Assembly: GCA_013298765.1 (NCBI GenBank) | Contig: JAAFJA010000001.1 | Location: forward strand, 372,001-436,000 | DNA length: 64,000 nucleotides | Source of the DNA: Betaproteobacteria bacterium | GTDB lineage: Bacteria > Pseudomonadota > Gammaproteobacteria > Burkholderiales > Casimicrobiaceae | Direction: 5' to 3' | Shown here: in pieces, positions 19,364-28,118 of the stretch | Numbering within the stretch: the stretch's first letter is position 1 | How the letters are laid out: the number at the start of each line of letters is the position of its first letter | Notes under the pieces: model-generated | Told to the model about the DNA's origin: nothing | Databases searched by the model: none | Seen by the model: the letters and a program-made list of their open reading frames with translations, nothing else | Program-made: the position numbers and the translations under genes

Positions 19364-19572
19364 CCCTCTCCCTCTGGGAGAGGGTGCCCGCAGGGCGGGT
19401 GAGGGAAAAACATTTCAAACTTCTATACGCTCGGGAGAAGGTTTGGTTCCTCTCCCTTTGGGAGAGGTGGCTCGAAGTGCCGGTGAGGGAAGCGCCGCGT
19501 CGAAAATTTCCATGGACCGGCAAACAATTTCCCTCACCCGCGCTACGCGCGACCTCTCCCGGTGGGAGAGGT
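19364..19572. repeat. Repeat family A, copies 2-4 (composite)
   Basis: Three family A units in 209 bp: 19364-19408 (CCCTCTCC...GGTGAGGGAA), 19449-19491 (same orientation) and 19529-19572 (inverted, TTCCCTCACCCGCGCTACGCG then a GGGAGAGG stem). They fill the whole spacer between the SDR gene and the VOC gene, where no gene is seen. Confidence 0.8.
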
Positions 19573-19581
19573 GACAAACGA

Positions 19582-19980
19582 TCACTTCACCACTTTCGAC
19601 GGATCCCGAAACACCGCACACAACTTATTCCCTAGCGGATCGCGCACGTAAGCGGCATAAAAATCAGGCGAATAGTGTTCGCGATACCCCGGCGCGCCTT
19701 CATCGCTGCCACCGTTGGCGAGCGCTGCTGCGTGAAACGCGTTCACAGCTTCCACGCTCGGCGCATCAAAGGCGAGCATCGCGCCATTGCCAACGCTCGC
19801 GGCGCGCTTATCGAATGGCGGTACGATCCAAAGTCCAGGCACTTTCGAATCGGCAAGTCCGTAAGCGAGTGCATCGTCGTACGAATAGCGGCAAACAATG
19901 TTGAGCGGCGCAAACACAGCATCGTAGAACGCCTTCGATGCCTTGATATCGTTTGAACCAAGCGTTGCGTAGGAATACAT
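19582..19980 (-). CDS. VOC-family (glyoxalase-like) protein
   Basis: A 132-aa single-domain vicinal-oxygen-chelate protein: opening SYATLGSNDIKASKAFYDAVF and closing YAAYVRDPLGNKLCAVF. This type is common in proteobacteria and lacks a clear complete metal triad. Catalytic role is unknown. The gene stands alone between repeat A2-4 and an SDR gene. Confidence 0.85.
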   Translation of the reverse strand: MYSYATLGSNDIKASKAFYDAVFAPLNIVCRYSYDDALAYGLADSKVPGLWIVPPFDKRAASVGNGAMLAFDAPSVEAVNAFHAAALANGGSDEGAPGYREHYSPDFYAAYVRDPLGNKLCAVFRDPSKVVK

Positions 19981-20112
19981 AAGTGCGTCTCCAAGATTTC
20001 ATTTTTGGGAATGCAGTGCTAGGAGCACGGCGCGCAACAACCGGAGCGTACTTAACGTACGTGAGGATTGTGAGCACCGCGCAACAACGCAATGCGCCCC
20101 ACAAATGGAATC

Positions 20113-20904
20113 TTAACCTCCCAAAATCGCCGACACACCGCCGTCGACTGCTATCCACTGCCCCGTGATGTGTTTGCCTGCGTCACTGGCAAAGAGCAGC
20201 GTGATGCCTTTCAAATCTTCATCGTCGCCGAGACGATTGAGCGGCGCAGCGCTCGCCATTTTTTCTTCGCCCACATGAGCGATGAGCCCGGCGGTCATCT
20301 TGCTTGGGAAGAAGCCAGGGCAGATTGCGTTTGCGCGAATGCCATAGGTGCCCCACTCGCTCGCCATCGCACGCGTGAGGTTGATGACGGCGGCTTTCGA
20401 CGTGTTGTACGCGGCGGTCTTCATGTACGGCGGGTTCGCAGCGATACCGGCAATGGACGCAACGTTTATAACCGCGCCCGATTTGCGCGGAATGAAGCAG
20501 GCTTTGCCAATCGCTTGCGTGAGCACGAAAATGCCGCGCACGTTCAAGTTCATGATCTTGTCGTACGCCTCGACCGGATGATCTTCAAGCGGCGCACCCC
20601 AGCTGGCACCTGCGTTGTTCACGAGGATGTCGATCGGCCCACCTTCGAGCGCCGCTTTCGCAAGCCCCTGCGCGCCTTCGGTCGTGCCGCAATCGGCGGC
20701 AATCGCGCTCGCTTTGATGCCCGCAGCCGTCAGCTCTTTCACCGCCTCGTCGAGTTCGCTTTGCTTACGCGCAGAGATCACGACGCTCGCACCCGCTTCG
20801 CCGAGCGCATGCGCCATTTGCAGGCCGAGCCCACGTGAGCCGCCAGTGATGAGCGCGCGTTTGCCGGTGAGGTCGAAAAGCTTCGTTGTGTGACGTGCAG
20901 ACAT
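20113..20904 (-). CDS. SDR family oxidoreductase
   Basis: Classical SDR (263 aa) resembling 3-oxoacyl-ACP or gluconate 5-dehydrogenase-like enzymes. It shows GGSRGLGLQMAHALG for cofactor binding, SARK after beta-2 (basic, suggests NADPH), NNAG, and the catalytic Ser/Tyr/Lys in NVASIAG and YNTSKAA. The C-terminus GQWIAVDGGVSAILGG is the usual SDR end. Placement beside an acyl-CoA dehydrogenase suggests a role in acyl or alcohol oxidation, but this is inference. Confidence 0.9.
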   Translation of the reverse strand: MSARHTTKLFDLTGKRALITGGSRGLGLQMAHALGEAGASVVISARKQSELDEAVKELTAAGIKASAIAADCGTTEGAQGLAKAALEGGPIDILVNNAGASWGAPLEDHPVEAYDKIMNLNVRGIFVLTQAIGKACFIPRKSGAVINVASIAGIAANPPYMKTAAYNTSKAAVINLTRAMASEWGTYGIRANAICPGFFPSKMTAGLIAHVGEEKMASAAPLNRLGDDEDLKGITLLFASDAGKHITGQWIAVDGGVSAILGG

Positions 20905-21195
20905 TTAATTAACTCCTTAACGCTACGCACCGTTTTATTGGGGCACGCTTGATAGAAACATTATTCTTGAAAACTATATGAAACTAATCTTAGCCCTAGC
21001 TCTTCTGAGAGATGACCACTAAAGCTAATCACGCAAAAAAACTGCTTACCATTGCCGCCTCATCGCACACCGCGAACATGATCGCGACGATTCCATTCGA
21101 CAAATGAGGCGCCGAAGCGCGGCACACTCACTAGTCGTCTAATAAATCAAAATCCATGAGAGCGTTTCCATGGCTTTCGGATTAATGATTCGATT
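20905..21195. other. Intergenic region, no gene seen
   Basis: About 290 bp upstream of the SDR gene and downstream of the acyl-CoA dehydrogenase. Only a 14-codon frame (ATG at 20978) was seen, with no support. The first bases hold the SDR promoter and leader. Repeat B2 begins at 21196. Confidence 0.4.
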
Positions 21196-21286
21196 GTAGG
21201 CGCGGGCTTGACCGTGCTCAGGACAATGAACACCTCGAATAAAGCGAATTCGTAGGCTACGAAAGCGCGGTCAAGCCCGCGCCTAC
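21196..21286. repeat. Repeat family B, copy 2
   Basis: Inverted arms 21196-21218 and 21264-21286 (GTAGGCGCGGGCTTGACCG.GCT) flank about 45 bp. The right arm overlaps the end of the acyl-CoA dehydrogenase gene and supplies its TAG stop (21283-21285), as repeat B1 does for nudB and ychJ. Confidence 0.8.
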
Positions 21287-23397
21287 AACGCGTCAGCAGA
21301 AACATTCGCGCAAGTCATGTCACGCGATTTCACCGGCGCCAGCCATGCGTCAATCTTCGGCAATTCGTAACGGAAGAAATAGTCGCACGCGGCGAGTTTG
21401 CCTTCGCGGAATTTGCCCTCTCCCTCTGGGAGAGGCGGCGACAAACTTGTCGCACTGTGGTGCTCGGCGGAGGGCGGGTGAGGGAAATCGACGCCTGCGG
21501 TATGTCTTGAGTTCGCGATTCCCTCACCCGCGCTCCCGCGCGACCTCTCCCCAAGGGAGAGGTGAAGGCAAACATCCAACCAAACCCAAGCAATTACCAC
21601 ATGCCCAAACGCCTGCATATACGGCACAGCGTTCGCCAACGCCTCATTCGGATTGCCTGTTGACCACGCGGCTTTCGTGGCCGCGCCCACGCTCTGCAAC
21701 GCGCGAGCGAGCGCGTGGGCGTGGTCAGCGAGCTCGGCGTTTTGCTGCCCGCTGGGCGCGTTCATCGCGCGTTGAATCGTCTCGTTGATCCTCGTCGCGA
21801 GCAAGGTAAGCCCCTTGCCGCCTTCCATCACCACTTTGCGGCCGAGCAAATCCATCGCTTGAATGCCGTGCGTGCCTTCGTGAATCATGTTCAAGCGGTT
21901 GTCGCGCCAGTATTGCTCCACCGGGAAGTCGCGCGTATAGCCGTAACCGCCATGAATCTGAATGGCGAGCGAATTCGCTTCCAAACAATTTTCACTCGGC
22001 CAACTTTTTGCGATCGGCGTTAACACCTCGAGCAAGAGCTTTGCTTCTGCCGCGCTCGCCTCGTCGCCCGTATGTGTTTCATCAACCAGCTTCGCACAAT
22101 AGAGCAACAACGCTGTAGCCCCTTCGCAATACGACTTCTGTGCGAGCAACATACGTTTGATGTCGGCGTGTTCAATCAACGCAACGGGCGGCTTGGACGA
22201 ATCTTTACCGTCGCCGCTGATCGGTCTTCCCTGCTTGCGATCCTTCGCATACTGCAACGACGCTTCATAGCCCGCCATACCCAGCATCGTCGCAGCGAGA
22301 CCAATGCCAATGCGCGCCTCGTTCATCATGTGAAACATGCAGCGCAAGCCATCGCCCGGTTTGCCGACGAGATAACCCACCGCGCCTGCTTTACCGAACG
22401 GCTTGAACTTGCCTTCGCCGAAGTTAAGCAAGGTGTTCGGCGTACCGCGCCAGCCGAGCTTGTGATTCAAGCCGGCGAGGACGACGTCGTTGCGCGTTGT
22501 CCCCTCTCCCCCTGGGAGAGGGTGCCCGGAGGGCGGGTGAGGGAAAACAGCCTTGGACGTGTCAGCAGAGCTGGAATTTCCCTCACCCGCGCTGCGCGCG
22601 GCCTCTCCCGGCCCCTCACCCGTCTCCGAACTACGTTCGGTTCCACCCTCTCCCAGAGGGAGAGGGGTCGGCAGCCATTTGGGCACAATAAAAAGCGAAA
22701 TCCCTCGCGTCCCAGGAATCAACTTCCCATCCGCATCTGGAATCTTCGCCAGCACCAAATGCACGATGTTCTCCGTCACATCATGCTCACCGCCCGAAAT
22801 CCACATCTTGTTGCCGAACAGACGATAGCGCGGACCGAGCACATCGTCAGCCTCATCAAGCACCGCGCGTGTCGCAATGTCGGAAAGCGACGAACCCGCC
22901 TGTGGTTCAGACAAACACATCGTGCCCGCCCAGCGCCCAGCGAATTCGTTCTTCGCGAACACATCTTTCTGCGCCTGCGTGCCGTGCGCCATGATCGCGT
23001 TGGCGTTGCCGGTCGTGAGTAGTGCCCACGAAATGCTGATCGAAGCTTTACTGAAAAACATGTTCGCAGCCGCTTCGACGACATAGGGCAATTGCATGCC
23101 GCCCAAATCGTAATCCTGCGCCGCGGCCAACATGCCGGAATCCGCATACGCGCGCCACGCATCATGCGTCGCGCGCGGGAGGATCACGCGCAGCGTGCCG
23201 TCGGCATTCGTTTTGGTATGTGGCTCTTCGTAATCAACGGTGCGATTGAACGGCGCATATTTTTCATTCGCAATCGTCTCAGCCGTGTCGAGCACGGCGG
23301 AAAACGTATCGCTCGAATGATCCGCAAATCGCTCGCGCGAAGTCAGCGATTCGATCTTGAGCCAGTCGCGGAGGAGGAAGTCGACGGTGTTGCGCAT
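21283..23397 (-). CDS. Acyl-CoA dehydrogenase with two in-frame palindromic-repeat insertions
   Basis: Flavin acyl-CoA dehydrogenase of the large DmdC/FadE-like type with an extra C-terminal domain (704 aa; family members run about 595). It shows MCLSEPQAGSSLSD (FAD/substrate), HKLGWRGTPNTLLNFGEG, and IQIHGGYGYTRDFPVEQYWRDNR near the flavin site. Two stretches are foreign: residues about 243-299 (LPLGEGG...PLPGGEG) and about 611-660 (LSLGERSRGSAGEG...PPLPEGEG). Both are translations of repeat family A and sit where homologues have variable loops. Removing them restores normal family length. No frameshift or stop is created. Start ATG 23397 matches the family; longer frames upstream lie inside the GIY-YIG gene. 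Confidence 0.9.
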   Translation of the reverse strand: MRNTVDFLLRDWLKIESLTSRERFADHSSDTFSAVLDTAETIANEKYAPFNRTVDYEEPHTKTNADGTLRVILPRATHDAWRAYADSGMLAAAQDYDLGGMQLPYVVEAAANMFFSKASISISWALLTTGNANAIMAHGTQAQKDVFAKNEFAGRWAGTMCLSEPQAGSSLSDIATRAVLDEADDVLGPRYRLFGNKMWISGGEHDVTENIVHLVLAKIPDADGKLIPGTRGISLFIVPKWLPTPLPLGEGGTERSSETGEGPGEAARSAGEGNSSSADTSKAVFPHPPSGHPLPGGEGTTRNDVVLAGLNHKLGWRGTPNTLLNFGEGKFKPFGKAGAVGYLVGKPGDGLRCMFHMMNEARIGIGLAATMLGMAGYEASLQYAKDRKQGRPISGDGKDSSKPPVALIEHADIKRMLLAQKSYCEGATALLLYCAKLVDETHTGDEASAAEAKLLLEVLTPIAKSWPSENCLEANSLAIQIHGGYGYTRDFPVEQYWRDNRLNMIHEGTHGIQAMDLLGRKVVMEGGKGLTLLATRINETIQRAMNAPSGQQNAELADHAHALARALQSVGAATKAAWSTGNPNEALANAVPYMQAFGHVVIAWVWLDVCLHLSLGERSRGSAGEGIANSRHTAGVDFPHPPSAEHHSATSLSPPLPEGEGKFREGKLAACDYFFRYELPKIDAWLAPVKSRDMTCANVSADAL
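21416..21563. repeat. Repeat family A, copies 5-6, inside a coding sequence
   Basis: A pair of inverted family A arms: CCCTCTCCCTCTGGGAGAGG at 21416 and a TTCCCTCACCCGCGC plus CCTCTCC/GGAGAGG arm ending at 21563. It lies in frame within the acyl-CoA dehydrogenase gene near its 3' end. Its 148 bp are read without a stop on the coding strand. Confidence 0.85.
22501..22668. repeat. Repeat family A, copies 7-8, inside a coding sequence
   Basis: A 168-bp, multiple-of-three block with inverted arms: a CCTCTCCCCCTGGGAGAGGG hairpin at 22501 and a CCCTCTCCCAGAGGGAGAGGG hairpin ending at 22668. Internal GGGTGAGGG / CCCTCACCC copies are present. It is translated within the acyl-CoA dehydrogenase between the conserved ISLFIVPK and RNDVVLAGLNHK segments. 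Confidence 0.85.
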
Positions 23398-23398
23398 A

Positions 23399-23803
23399 TC
23401 AGTCCGATTGGGGCTCGTGCTCTTCCCCCGTTCGTGGTGATGCCTCGTCAAGCTCGGCACTAAAGGCCGCATCACCATTCACTTCCGTTCGTGGTGAGCC
23501 TGTCGAACCATGAACAACGCGAGAAGAGTAACTTTTCGAAAGCATTTTCAACTTCTCCCAATCGCGTGCGATCAAGGCTTCTTTCTTCGCACGCGACCAT
23601 TTCTTTACTTGAAATTCAAACGCCAGCGCTTCTTGTCGCGTTAGTGAAGTGTCGGCATAGACAAGTTCCACTGGCAATCGTTTTGATACCCAACTATTGG
23701 CCTTCGGATCTTGATGCGCTGAAATTCTTGCTTCCAAATTGTCCGTGTGTCCTGTGTAGTAGGAGCCGTCGGCGCATTTGAGAATGTAGACGTAGAAGGA
23801 CAT
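23399..23803 (-). CDS. GIY-YIG nuclease-family protein
   Basis: Small GIY-YIG domain protein (134 aa, YhbQ/UPF0213-like). YVYILKCADGSYYTGHT near residue 4 is the GIY-YIG pair, with Arg in DNLEARISAHQ and a Glu in LAFEFQVKKWSRAKKEALI; the core ends near residue 92. The last 40 residues (HGSTGSPRTEVNG...) are translated from repeat family C and neighbouring sequence and have no domain. The stop lies 1 nt before the acyl-CoA dehydrogenase ATG, which suggests read-through coupling. The gene is enclosed by inverted family C repeats. Confidence 0.88.
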   Translation of the reverse strand: MSFYVYILKCADGSYYTGHTDNLEARISAHQDPKANSWVSKRLPVELVYADTSLTRQEALAFEFQVKKWSRAKKEALIARDWEKLKMLSKSYSSRVVHGSTGSPRTEVNGDAAFSAELDEASPRTGEEHEPQSD

Positions 23804-23847
23804 GGTTCTTCAAATGCGTTCATGGTTCGACAAGCTCACCACGAACG
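23486..23847 (-). mobile_element. Candidate repeat-flanked GIY-YIG unit (family C inverted repeats)
   Basis: Terminal arms 23486-23515 and 23818-23847 are 30-nt inverted copies that differ at one position (29/30), with core GGTTCGACARGCTCACCACG. They enclose the GIY-YIG domain coding region. The left arm lies within the ORF and the right arm upstream of its start. The family C motif is a widespread dispersed repeat in proteobacteria. Treating the whole as one element is inference; no target duplication was identified. Confidence 0.45.
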
Positions 23848-23879
23848 GGTGAAAGCAAACACAACCAGACCTCAGAGCA

Positions 23880-24173
23880 CTAAGAGCGAAATTTCTGTCG
23901 AATTAATTCACCTAGCCTTAAACACGCGAATAGCACTGTCGCCTCTACTGTTCCGACAATCCAAAGCGCTACTGTCGGCACAAGGGGATCGGTACTGAAG
24001 TGTTGAAGCAATACTGTCAGCAAGACTAAAACTTGAGGCACTAGCGGAAACAGAGAAAACGATTTGCTTCGTCCCGTCCGTTTGAAAGCTACAAATGAGT
24101 CGATCACAGTGCCCCAGTTCCCGAGACAAATGAGTCCGGCGAGTCCAAAAGTAAAGAGTGCGACTAGGTTCAC
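23880..24173 (-). CDS. Hypothetical small membrane protein
   Basis: A 97-aa protein with about three hydrophobic segments (LVALFTFGLAGLICLGNW, LFPLVPQVLVLLTVLLQHF, VPTVALWIVGTVEATVLFACL) and a basic C-terminal tail. Not recognised; no catalytic motif is visible. It sits between the GIY-YIG unit and the thiolase on the same strand. ATG start. Confidence 0.5.
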   Translation of the reverse strand: MNLVALFTFGLAGLICLGNWGTVIDSFVAFKRTGRSKSFSLFPLVPQVLVLLTVLLQHFSTDPLVPTVALWIVGTVEATVLFACLRLGELIRQKFRS

Positions 24174-24200
24174 GGTAACGCGAGTTCAACAAGTCGAGCG

Positions 24201-25376
24201 CTACACCACCTCAAATACTCCAGCCGCCCCCATCCCGCCACCAATACACATCGTCGCGCAAACGAGTTTCGCGCCGCGACGTTTGCCTTCGATCAACGCG
24301 TGACCAACGAGGCGTTGACCGCTCATGCCGTACGGATGACCGACCGCAATCGCGCCGCCGTTCACGTTCAATTTGTCCATCGGAATGCCGAGCTTGTCTG
24401 CGCAGTAGAGCACTTGCACGGCGAACGCTTCGTTCAATTCCCACAAATCAATGTCGGACACTTTGAGCCCCAAGCGCGCGAGCACTTTGGGAATCGCGAA
24501 CACCGGGCCGATGCCCATTTCGTCGGGCTCGCACCCGGCAACCGCGAAGCCGCGGAAGATGCCGAGCGGTTTGAGGCCGCGCTTTTCTGCAACCGTTGCA
24601 TTCATCACGACGCAGGCACCTGCGCCGTCGCTGAATTGCGAGGCGTTGCCCGCGGAGATCACGCCACCGGGGACGGCGGTGCGCAAGCCGCTGATGGCTT
24701 CGTACGTCGTGCCGTCGCGCAAACCTTCATCATGCTCAACGGTGATTTGTTTGGTCATCATGCCGAGCTTGGGATCGGCGACACCGGCGGTGACGGTGAT
24801 CGGTGCGATTTCGTCAGCGAATTTGCCTGCGGCTTTTGCGGCGCAGGCTTTTTGTTGGCTCTCGGCGCCGAAGTGATCCATGCGCTCGCGCGAGATGTTG
24901 TAGCGCTTGGCGACGTTTTCCGCCGTCTGCATCATGTTCCAGTAAATCGTTGGCTTGTTTTTGTCGAGCCACGATTCTTTGAACATGTGCATGTTCATTT
25001 CCTGCTGTACGCACGAGATCGATTCAAGTCCGCCGGCGACGTACACATCGCCTTCGCCAGCGATGATGCGCTGCGCGGCCATCGCGATGGTTTGCAAGCC
25101 CGATGAGCAGAAACGGTTCACCGTAACGCCGCTGACAGTCACGGGAAGTCCAGCGCGCAATGCGGACTGGCGTGCGATGTTCCAGCCGTTCGCGCCTTCG
25201 GGATTGGCGCAGCCCATGATCACGTCTTCAACTTCGCCGCCTTCGATACCCGCGCGTTTCAACGCGTGTTCGATCACATGGCCGCCAAGCGTTGCGCCGT
25301 GGGTCATGTTCATCGCGCCCTTCCAGCTCTTGCAGAGGGGGGTTCTTGCGGTGCTTACGATTACTGCGTCGGTCAT
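24201..25376 (-). CDS. fadA: Acetyl-CoA C-acyltransferase (3-ketoacyl-CoA thiolase)
   Basis: Thiolase (391 aa) that cleaves 3-ketoacyl-CoA in the last step of beta-oxidation. The nucleophilic Cys lies in [19 protein letters not shown] near residue 88, the His in [18 protein letters not shown], and the second Cys in [17 protein letters not shown] 25376 has GGAGAGC directly upstream; a TTG 12 nt earlier is less likely. It follows the hydratase/dehydrogenase gene across a repeat A spacer and is probably in the same operon. Confidence 0.93.
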   Translation of the reverse strand: MTDAVIVSTARTPLCKSWKGAMNMTHGATLGGHVIEHALKRAGIEGGEVEDVIMGCANPEGANGWNIARQSALRAGLPVTVSGVTVNRFCSSGLQTIAMAAQRIIAGEGDVYVAGGLESISCVQQEMNMHMFKESWLDKNKPTIYWNMMQTAENVAKRYNISRERMDHFGAESQQKACAAKAAGKFADEIAPITVTAGVADPKLGMMTKQITVEHDEGLRDGTTYEAISGLRTAVPGGVISAGNASQFSDGAGACVVMNATVAEKRGLKPLGIFRGFAVAGCEPDEMGIGPVFAIPKVLARLGLKVSDIDLWELNEAFAVQVLYCADKLGIPMDKLNVNGGAIAVGHPYGMSGQRLVGHALIEGKRRGAKLVCATMCIGGGMGAAGVFEVV

Positions 25377-25400
25377 GATGCTCTCCAAATCTTTTTCGAT

Positions 25401-25516
25401 CCCTCTCCCCCTGGGAGAGGTGGCACAGAGTGCCGGTGAGGGAAGTACGTTTTGCGCATGCGACGGTGGGTTTCCCTCACCCGCGCTCGCGCGCGACCTC
25501 TCCCAGCGGGAGAGGT
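25401..25516. repeat. Repeat family A, copies 9-10 (fadA-fadB spacer)
   Basis: Inverted pair: 25401-25443 (CCCTCTCCCCCTGGGAGAGG then GCCGGTGAGGGAA) and 25472-25516 (TTCCCTCACCCGCGCTCGCG then CCTCTCCC/GGGAGAGG). It fills most of the 148-bp gap between the two beta-oxidation genes. Confidence 0.85.
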
Positions 25517-25524
25517 ACTACGAA

Positions 25525-27618
25525 TCAACTAAAACTCTTACCTTCCGCAATCAATTTCTTGATCAGCGGCGCAGGCTCCCAGAACTTTGCATCATCCAGC
25601 GGGTTCTGCGCGAACTTTTTCATCATCTGCGCAACGGTGAACAAACCAAGTTCATTGGCGTAATTCATTGGGCCGCCACGATGCGGTGGGAAGCCGTAGC
25701 CGTAGATGTAGACGATGTCGATATCGCTTGCTTTGTTGGCGATACCCTCTTCCAAAATGTGCGCGGCCTCGTTCACAAGCGAGAGTACGAGGCGATGCAC
25801 GATCTCATCGTCCGAAATCTTGCGCGGTGTAATGCCCAAGCTTTCGCGATGTTTGGCGATCATCGCTTCAACATCGGCATTCGGAATTGCGTCGCGCTTA
25901 CCGGGCACGTAGTCGTACCAACCTTTACCGACCTTTTGACCGAATCGACCTTGCTCGCAGAGCAAATCCGCCGTTTTCGAATAACGCATGTTCGGTTTTT
26001 CGGTGTAGCGGCGCTTGCGAATCGCCCAACCGATGTCGTTGCCCGCGAGGTCACCCATACGGAATGGGCCCATCGCGAAACCGAATTTCTCAACTGCGCG
26101 ATCGACTTGCTGCGGCGTGCAGCCTTCATCGAGCAGGAAGCCGCCTTGGCGACCGTATTGTTCGATCATGCGATTGCCGATGAAGCCGTCGCAAACACCG
26201 GAAATCACGGCGACTTTCTTGATCTTCTTTGCAACCGCCATCACGGTCGCGAGCACGTCTTTCGCTGTCTTTTCGCCGCGCACCACTTCGAGCAGCTTCA
26301 TCACGTTTGCGGGCGAGAAGAAATGCATGCCGACCACGTCTTGCGGACGCTTGGTAAAGCTCGCAATCTTGTTCACGTCTAGCGTAGAGGTGTTTGACGC
26401 GAGGATCGCACCGGGTTTGGCCACGGCGTCAATCGCGTTGAATACTTTTTCTTTGACACCGATTTCTTCGAACACGGCTTCAATGATGAGATCGCAGTCT
26501 TTTAGATCGTCGTACGAGAGCGTCGAACTCAACAATCCCATACGCTGATCGAGCTTGTCTTGCTTCAGTTTGCCTTTTTTGACTTGCGATTCGTAGTTGC
26601 CACGAATCACACCAAAGCCTTTATCGATGGCCTCTTGCTTCATTTCAAGAATGACCACGGGCACGCCCGCGTTCAAGAAATTCATGCCGATGCCGCCGCC
26701 CATCGTGCCCGCGCCGATGATGCCGACTTTCTTAATCTCGCGGGGCTTCACATCGTCGCCGACGTCAGGAATTTTCGATGCGGCGCGCTCTGCAAAGAAC
26801 AAGTGGCGCAACGATTTCGATTCAGGCGTGAACATCAAATTCACGAAGATTTCCCGCTCTGCGGCGATCGCATCGTCGAACTTCATCTTCGTTGCGTTTT
26901 GCACGGCATCTACGCACTTTGCAGGCGCAGGGAAATTTTTCGCCATCGCCTTCGCAGTGTTGCGCGCGAACTGGAAATAACCGTCGGCTTCGGGGTGCCC
27001 AACTTTCAGATCGCGCACGAGCGGCAGCGGACGCACATCAGCTTTCTCTTTCGCGAACGCGAGCGCGCCTTCAAGCAAATCGCCTTGCACGAGTTTGTCG
27101 AAGAGTTTTTGGCCCGGCGCCATCGCGAGCATGTCGCTCGGTACGGGTTCGCCGGAAACAATCATCGAAGTGGCTGCTTCCACGCCCAAGACGCGCGGCA
27201 AACGCACGGTGCCGCCAGCGCCGGGAATCAATCCGAGCTTCACTTCTGGCAACGCGATCTGCGCGCCGGGCGAAACAACGCGGTAGTGACAGCCGAGTGC
27301 TAACTCCAAGCCGCCGCCCATACAAACAGTGTGAATGGCGGCAATGACAGGCTTCGTGCTCATCTCCGTCATGCGAATGATCGAACCCAAATTCGGCTCG
27401 GCGAGCGCCTTCGGCGAACCGAACTCCTTAATATCAGCGCCGCCGGAAAAGGCTTTGCCCGCGCCTGTAACGATGATCGCCTTTACGCTTGGGTCTGCAT
27501 TCGCCTTGTCGAGGCCTTCCGCGTATGCAGAGCGAACCGCGTGCGAAAGACCGTTAACCGGTGCATTGTCGAGCGTGAGTATTGCGATGCCGTCACGTAA
27601 TTCATAGCGTGTTGTCAT
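25525..27618 (-). CDS. fadB: Bifunctional enoyl-CoA hydratase / 3-hydroxyacyl-CoA dehydrogenase
   Basis: Multifunctional beta-oxidation enzyme (697 aa). The N-terminal crotonase domain (1-190) has FSGGADIKEFG, MGGGLELALGCHYRV and LPEVKLGLIPGAGGTVRLPR with the catalytic glutamates. The NAD-binding domain starts near 295 with VGIIGAGTMGGGIGMNFL, and GMHFFSPANVMKLLEVV is the dehydrogenase signature. Two C-terminal helical domains follow. Domain order and length match the FadB/FadJ and peroxisomal multifunctional type; FadJ-like function is equally possible. It is the first gene of the beta-oxidation run on this strand. Confidence 0.93.
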   Translation of the reverse strand: MTTRYELRDGIAILTLDNAPVNGLSHAVRSAYAEGLDKANADPSVKAIIVTGAGKAFSGGADIKEFGSPKALAEPNLGSIIRMTEMSTKPVIAAIHTVCMGGGLELALGCHYRVVSPGAQIALPEVKLGLIPGAGGTVRLPRVLGVEAATSMIVSGEPVPSDMLAMAPGQKLFDKLVQGDLLEGALAFAKEKADVRPLPLVRDLKVGHPEADGYFQFARNTAKAMAKNFPAPAKCVDAVQNATKMKFDDAIAAEREIFVNLMFTPESKSLRHLFFAERAASKIPDVGDDVKPREIKKVGIIGAGTMGGGIGMNFLNAGVPVVILEMKQEAIDKGFGVIRGNYESQVKKGKLKQDKLDQRMGLLSSTLSYDDLKDCDLIIEAVFEEIGVKEKVFNAIDAVAKPGAILASNTSTLDVNKIASFTKRPQDVVGMHFFSPANVMKLLEVVRGEKTAKDVLATVMAVAKKIKKVAVISGVCDGFIGNRMIEQYGRQGGFLLDEGCTPQQVDRAVEKFGFAMGPFRMGDLAGNDIGWAIRKRRYTEKPNMRYSKTADLLCEQGRFGQKVGKGWYDYVPGKRDAIPNADVEAMIAKHRESLGITPRKISDDEIVHRLVLSLVNEAAHILEEGIANKASDIDIVYIYGYGFPPHRGGPMNYANELGLFTVAQMMKKFAQNPLDDAKFWEPAPLIKKLIAEGKSFS

Positions 27619-28118
27619 GGTTGGCTGCCTTCAATATCTTTTTCATTTCGACCCGCAGGCGAGCGCATCCCTTGGAGGAGTATCGCCGTTGAGTCCGGGA
27701 ATAGCCTCGAAGTTTACGTCTACCAACAAACTCGTTAATGAGCTGCAACCAGCTTTGGAGTGTGCGCACCAAACACGCAAGACACTTGCGACCCCGTGCG
27801 CATGAAGCGCACACTTTTGCTGCATAGCCGCAAACCGAGAAGGCGGGGGAGAGCAAGTACTTTTGTAACGCGCAATAGCGCAAGCCCGCGCACGTGGGAA
27901 AGCACCCTTAGGCAATTCAGCGATCTAGCGCGCTATCGAACCATTCACCCGCGGGCATTTCGGAGCCTGAATACAAAGCGCACTTTGTGAAAACAATCTT
28001 GTGCTCACCGGCAAAACACCGCTGCAAAGTCCAGTTTTTGGACGAGGGACGGTGAGATCAAACCGCTGAATTAGGCAACGCTTGGCTTATCATCTGTGTT
28101 GTACGACTCAGGCAAGGG
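27619..28118. other. Divergent promoter region, no gene seen
   Basis: A 500-bp region between the divergently transcribed fadB-like gene and the PilZ/GGDEF/EAL gene. Short frames on both strands lack homology, ribosome sites and coding bias. It should hold both promoters. No clear -35/-10 pair, operator or repeat family was identified by eye. Confidence 0.4.

Noticed and set aside
20978-21022. 14-codon ORF (MKLILALALL...)
   Set aside because: No supporting ribosome site or conservation; a chance frame in the intergenic region.
27602-27990. Two overlapping 75-95 codon frames between fadB and the GGDEF/EAL gene
   Set aside because: No homology, ribosome site or coding bias; they overlap each other on opposite strands.
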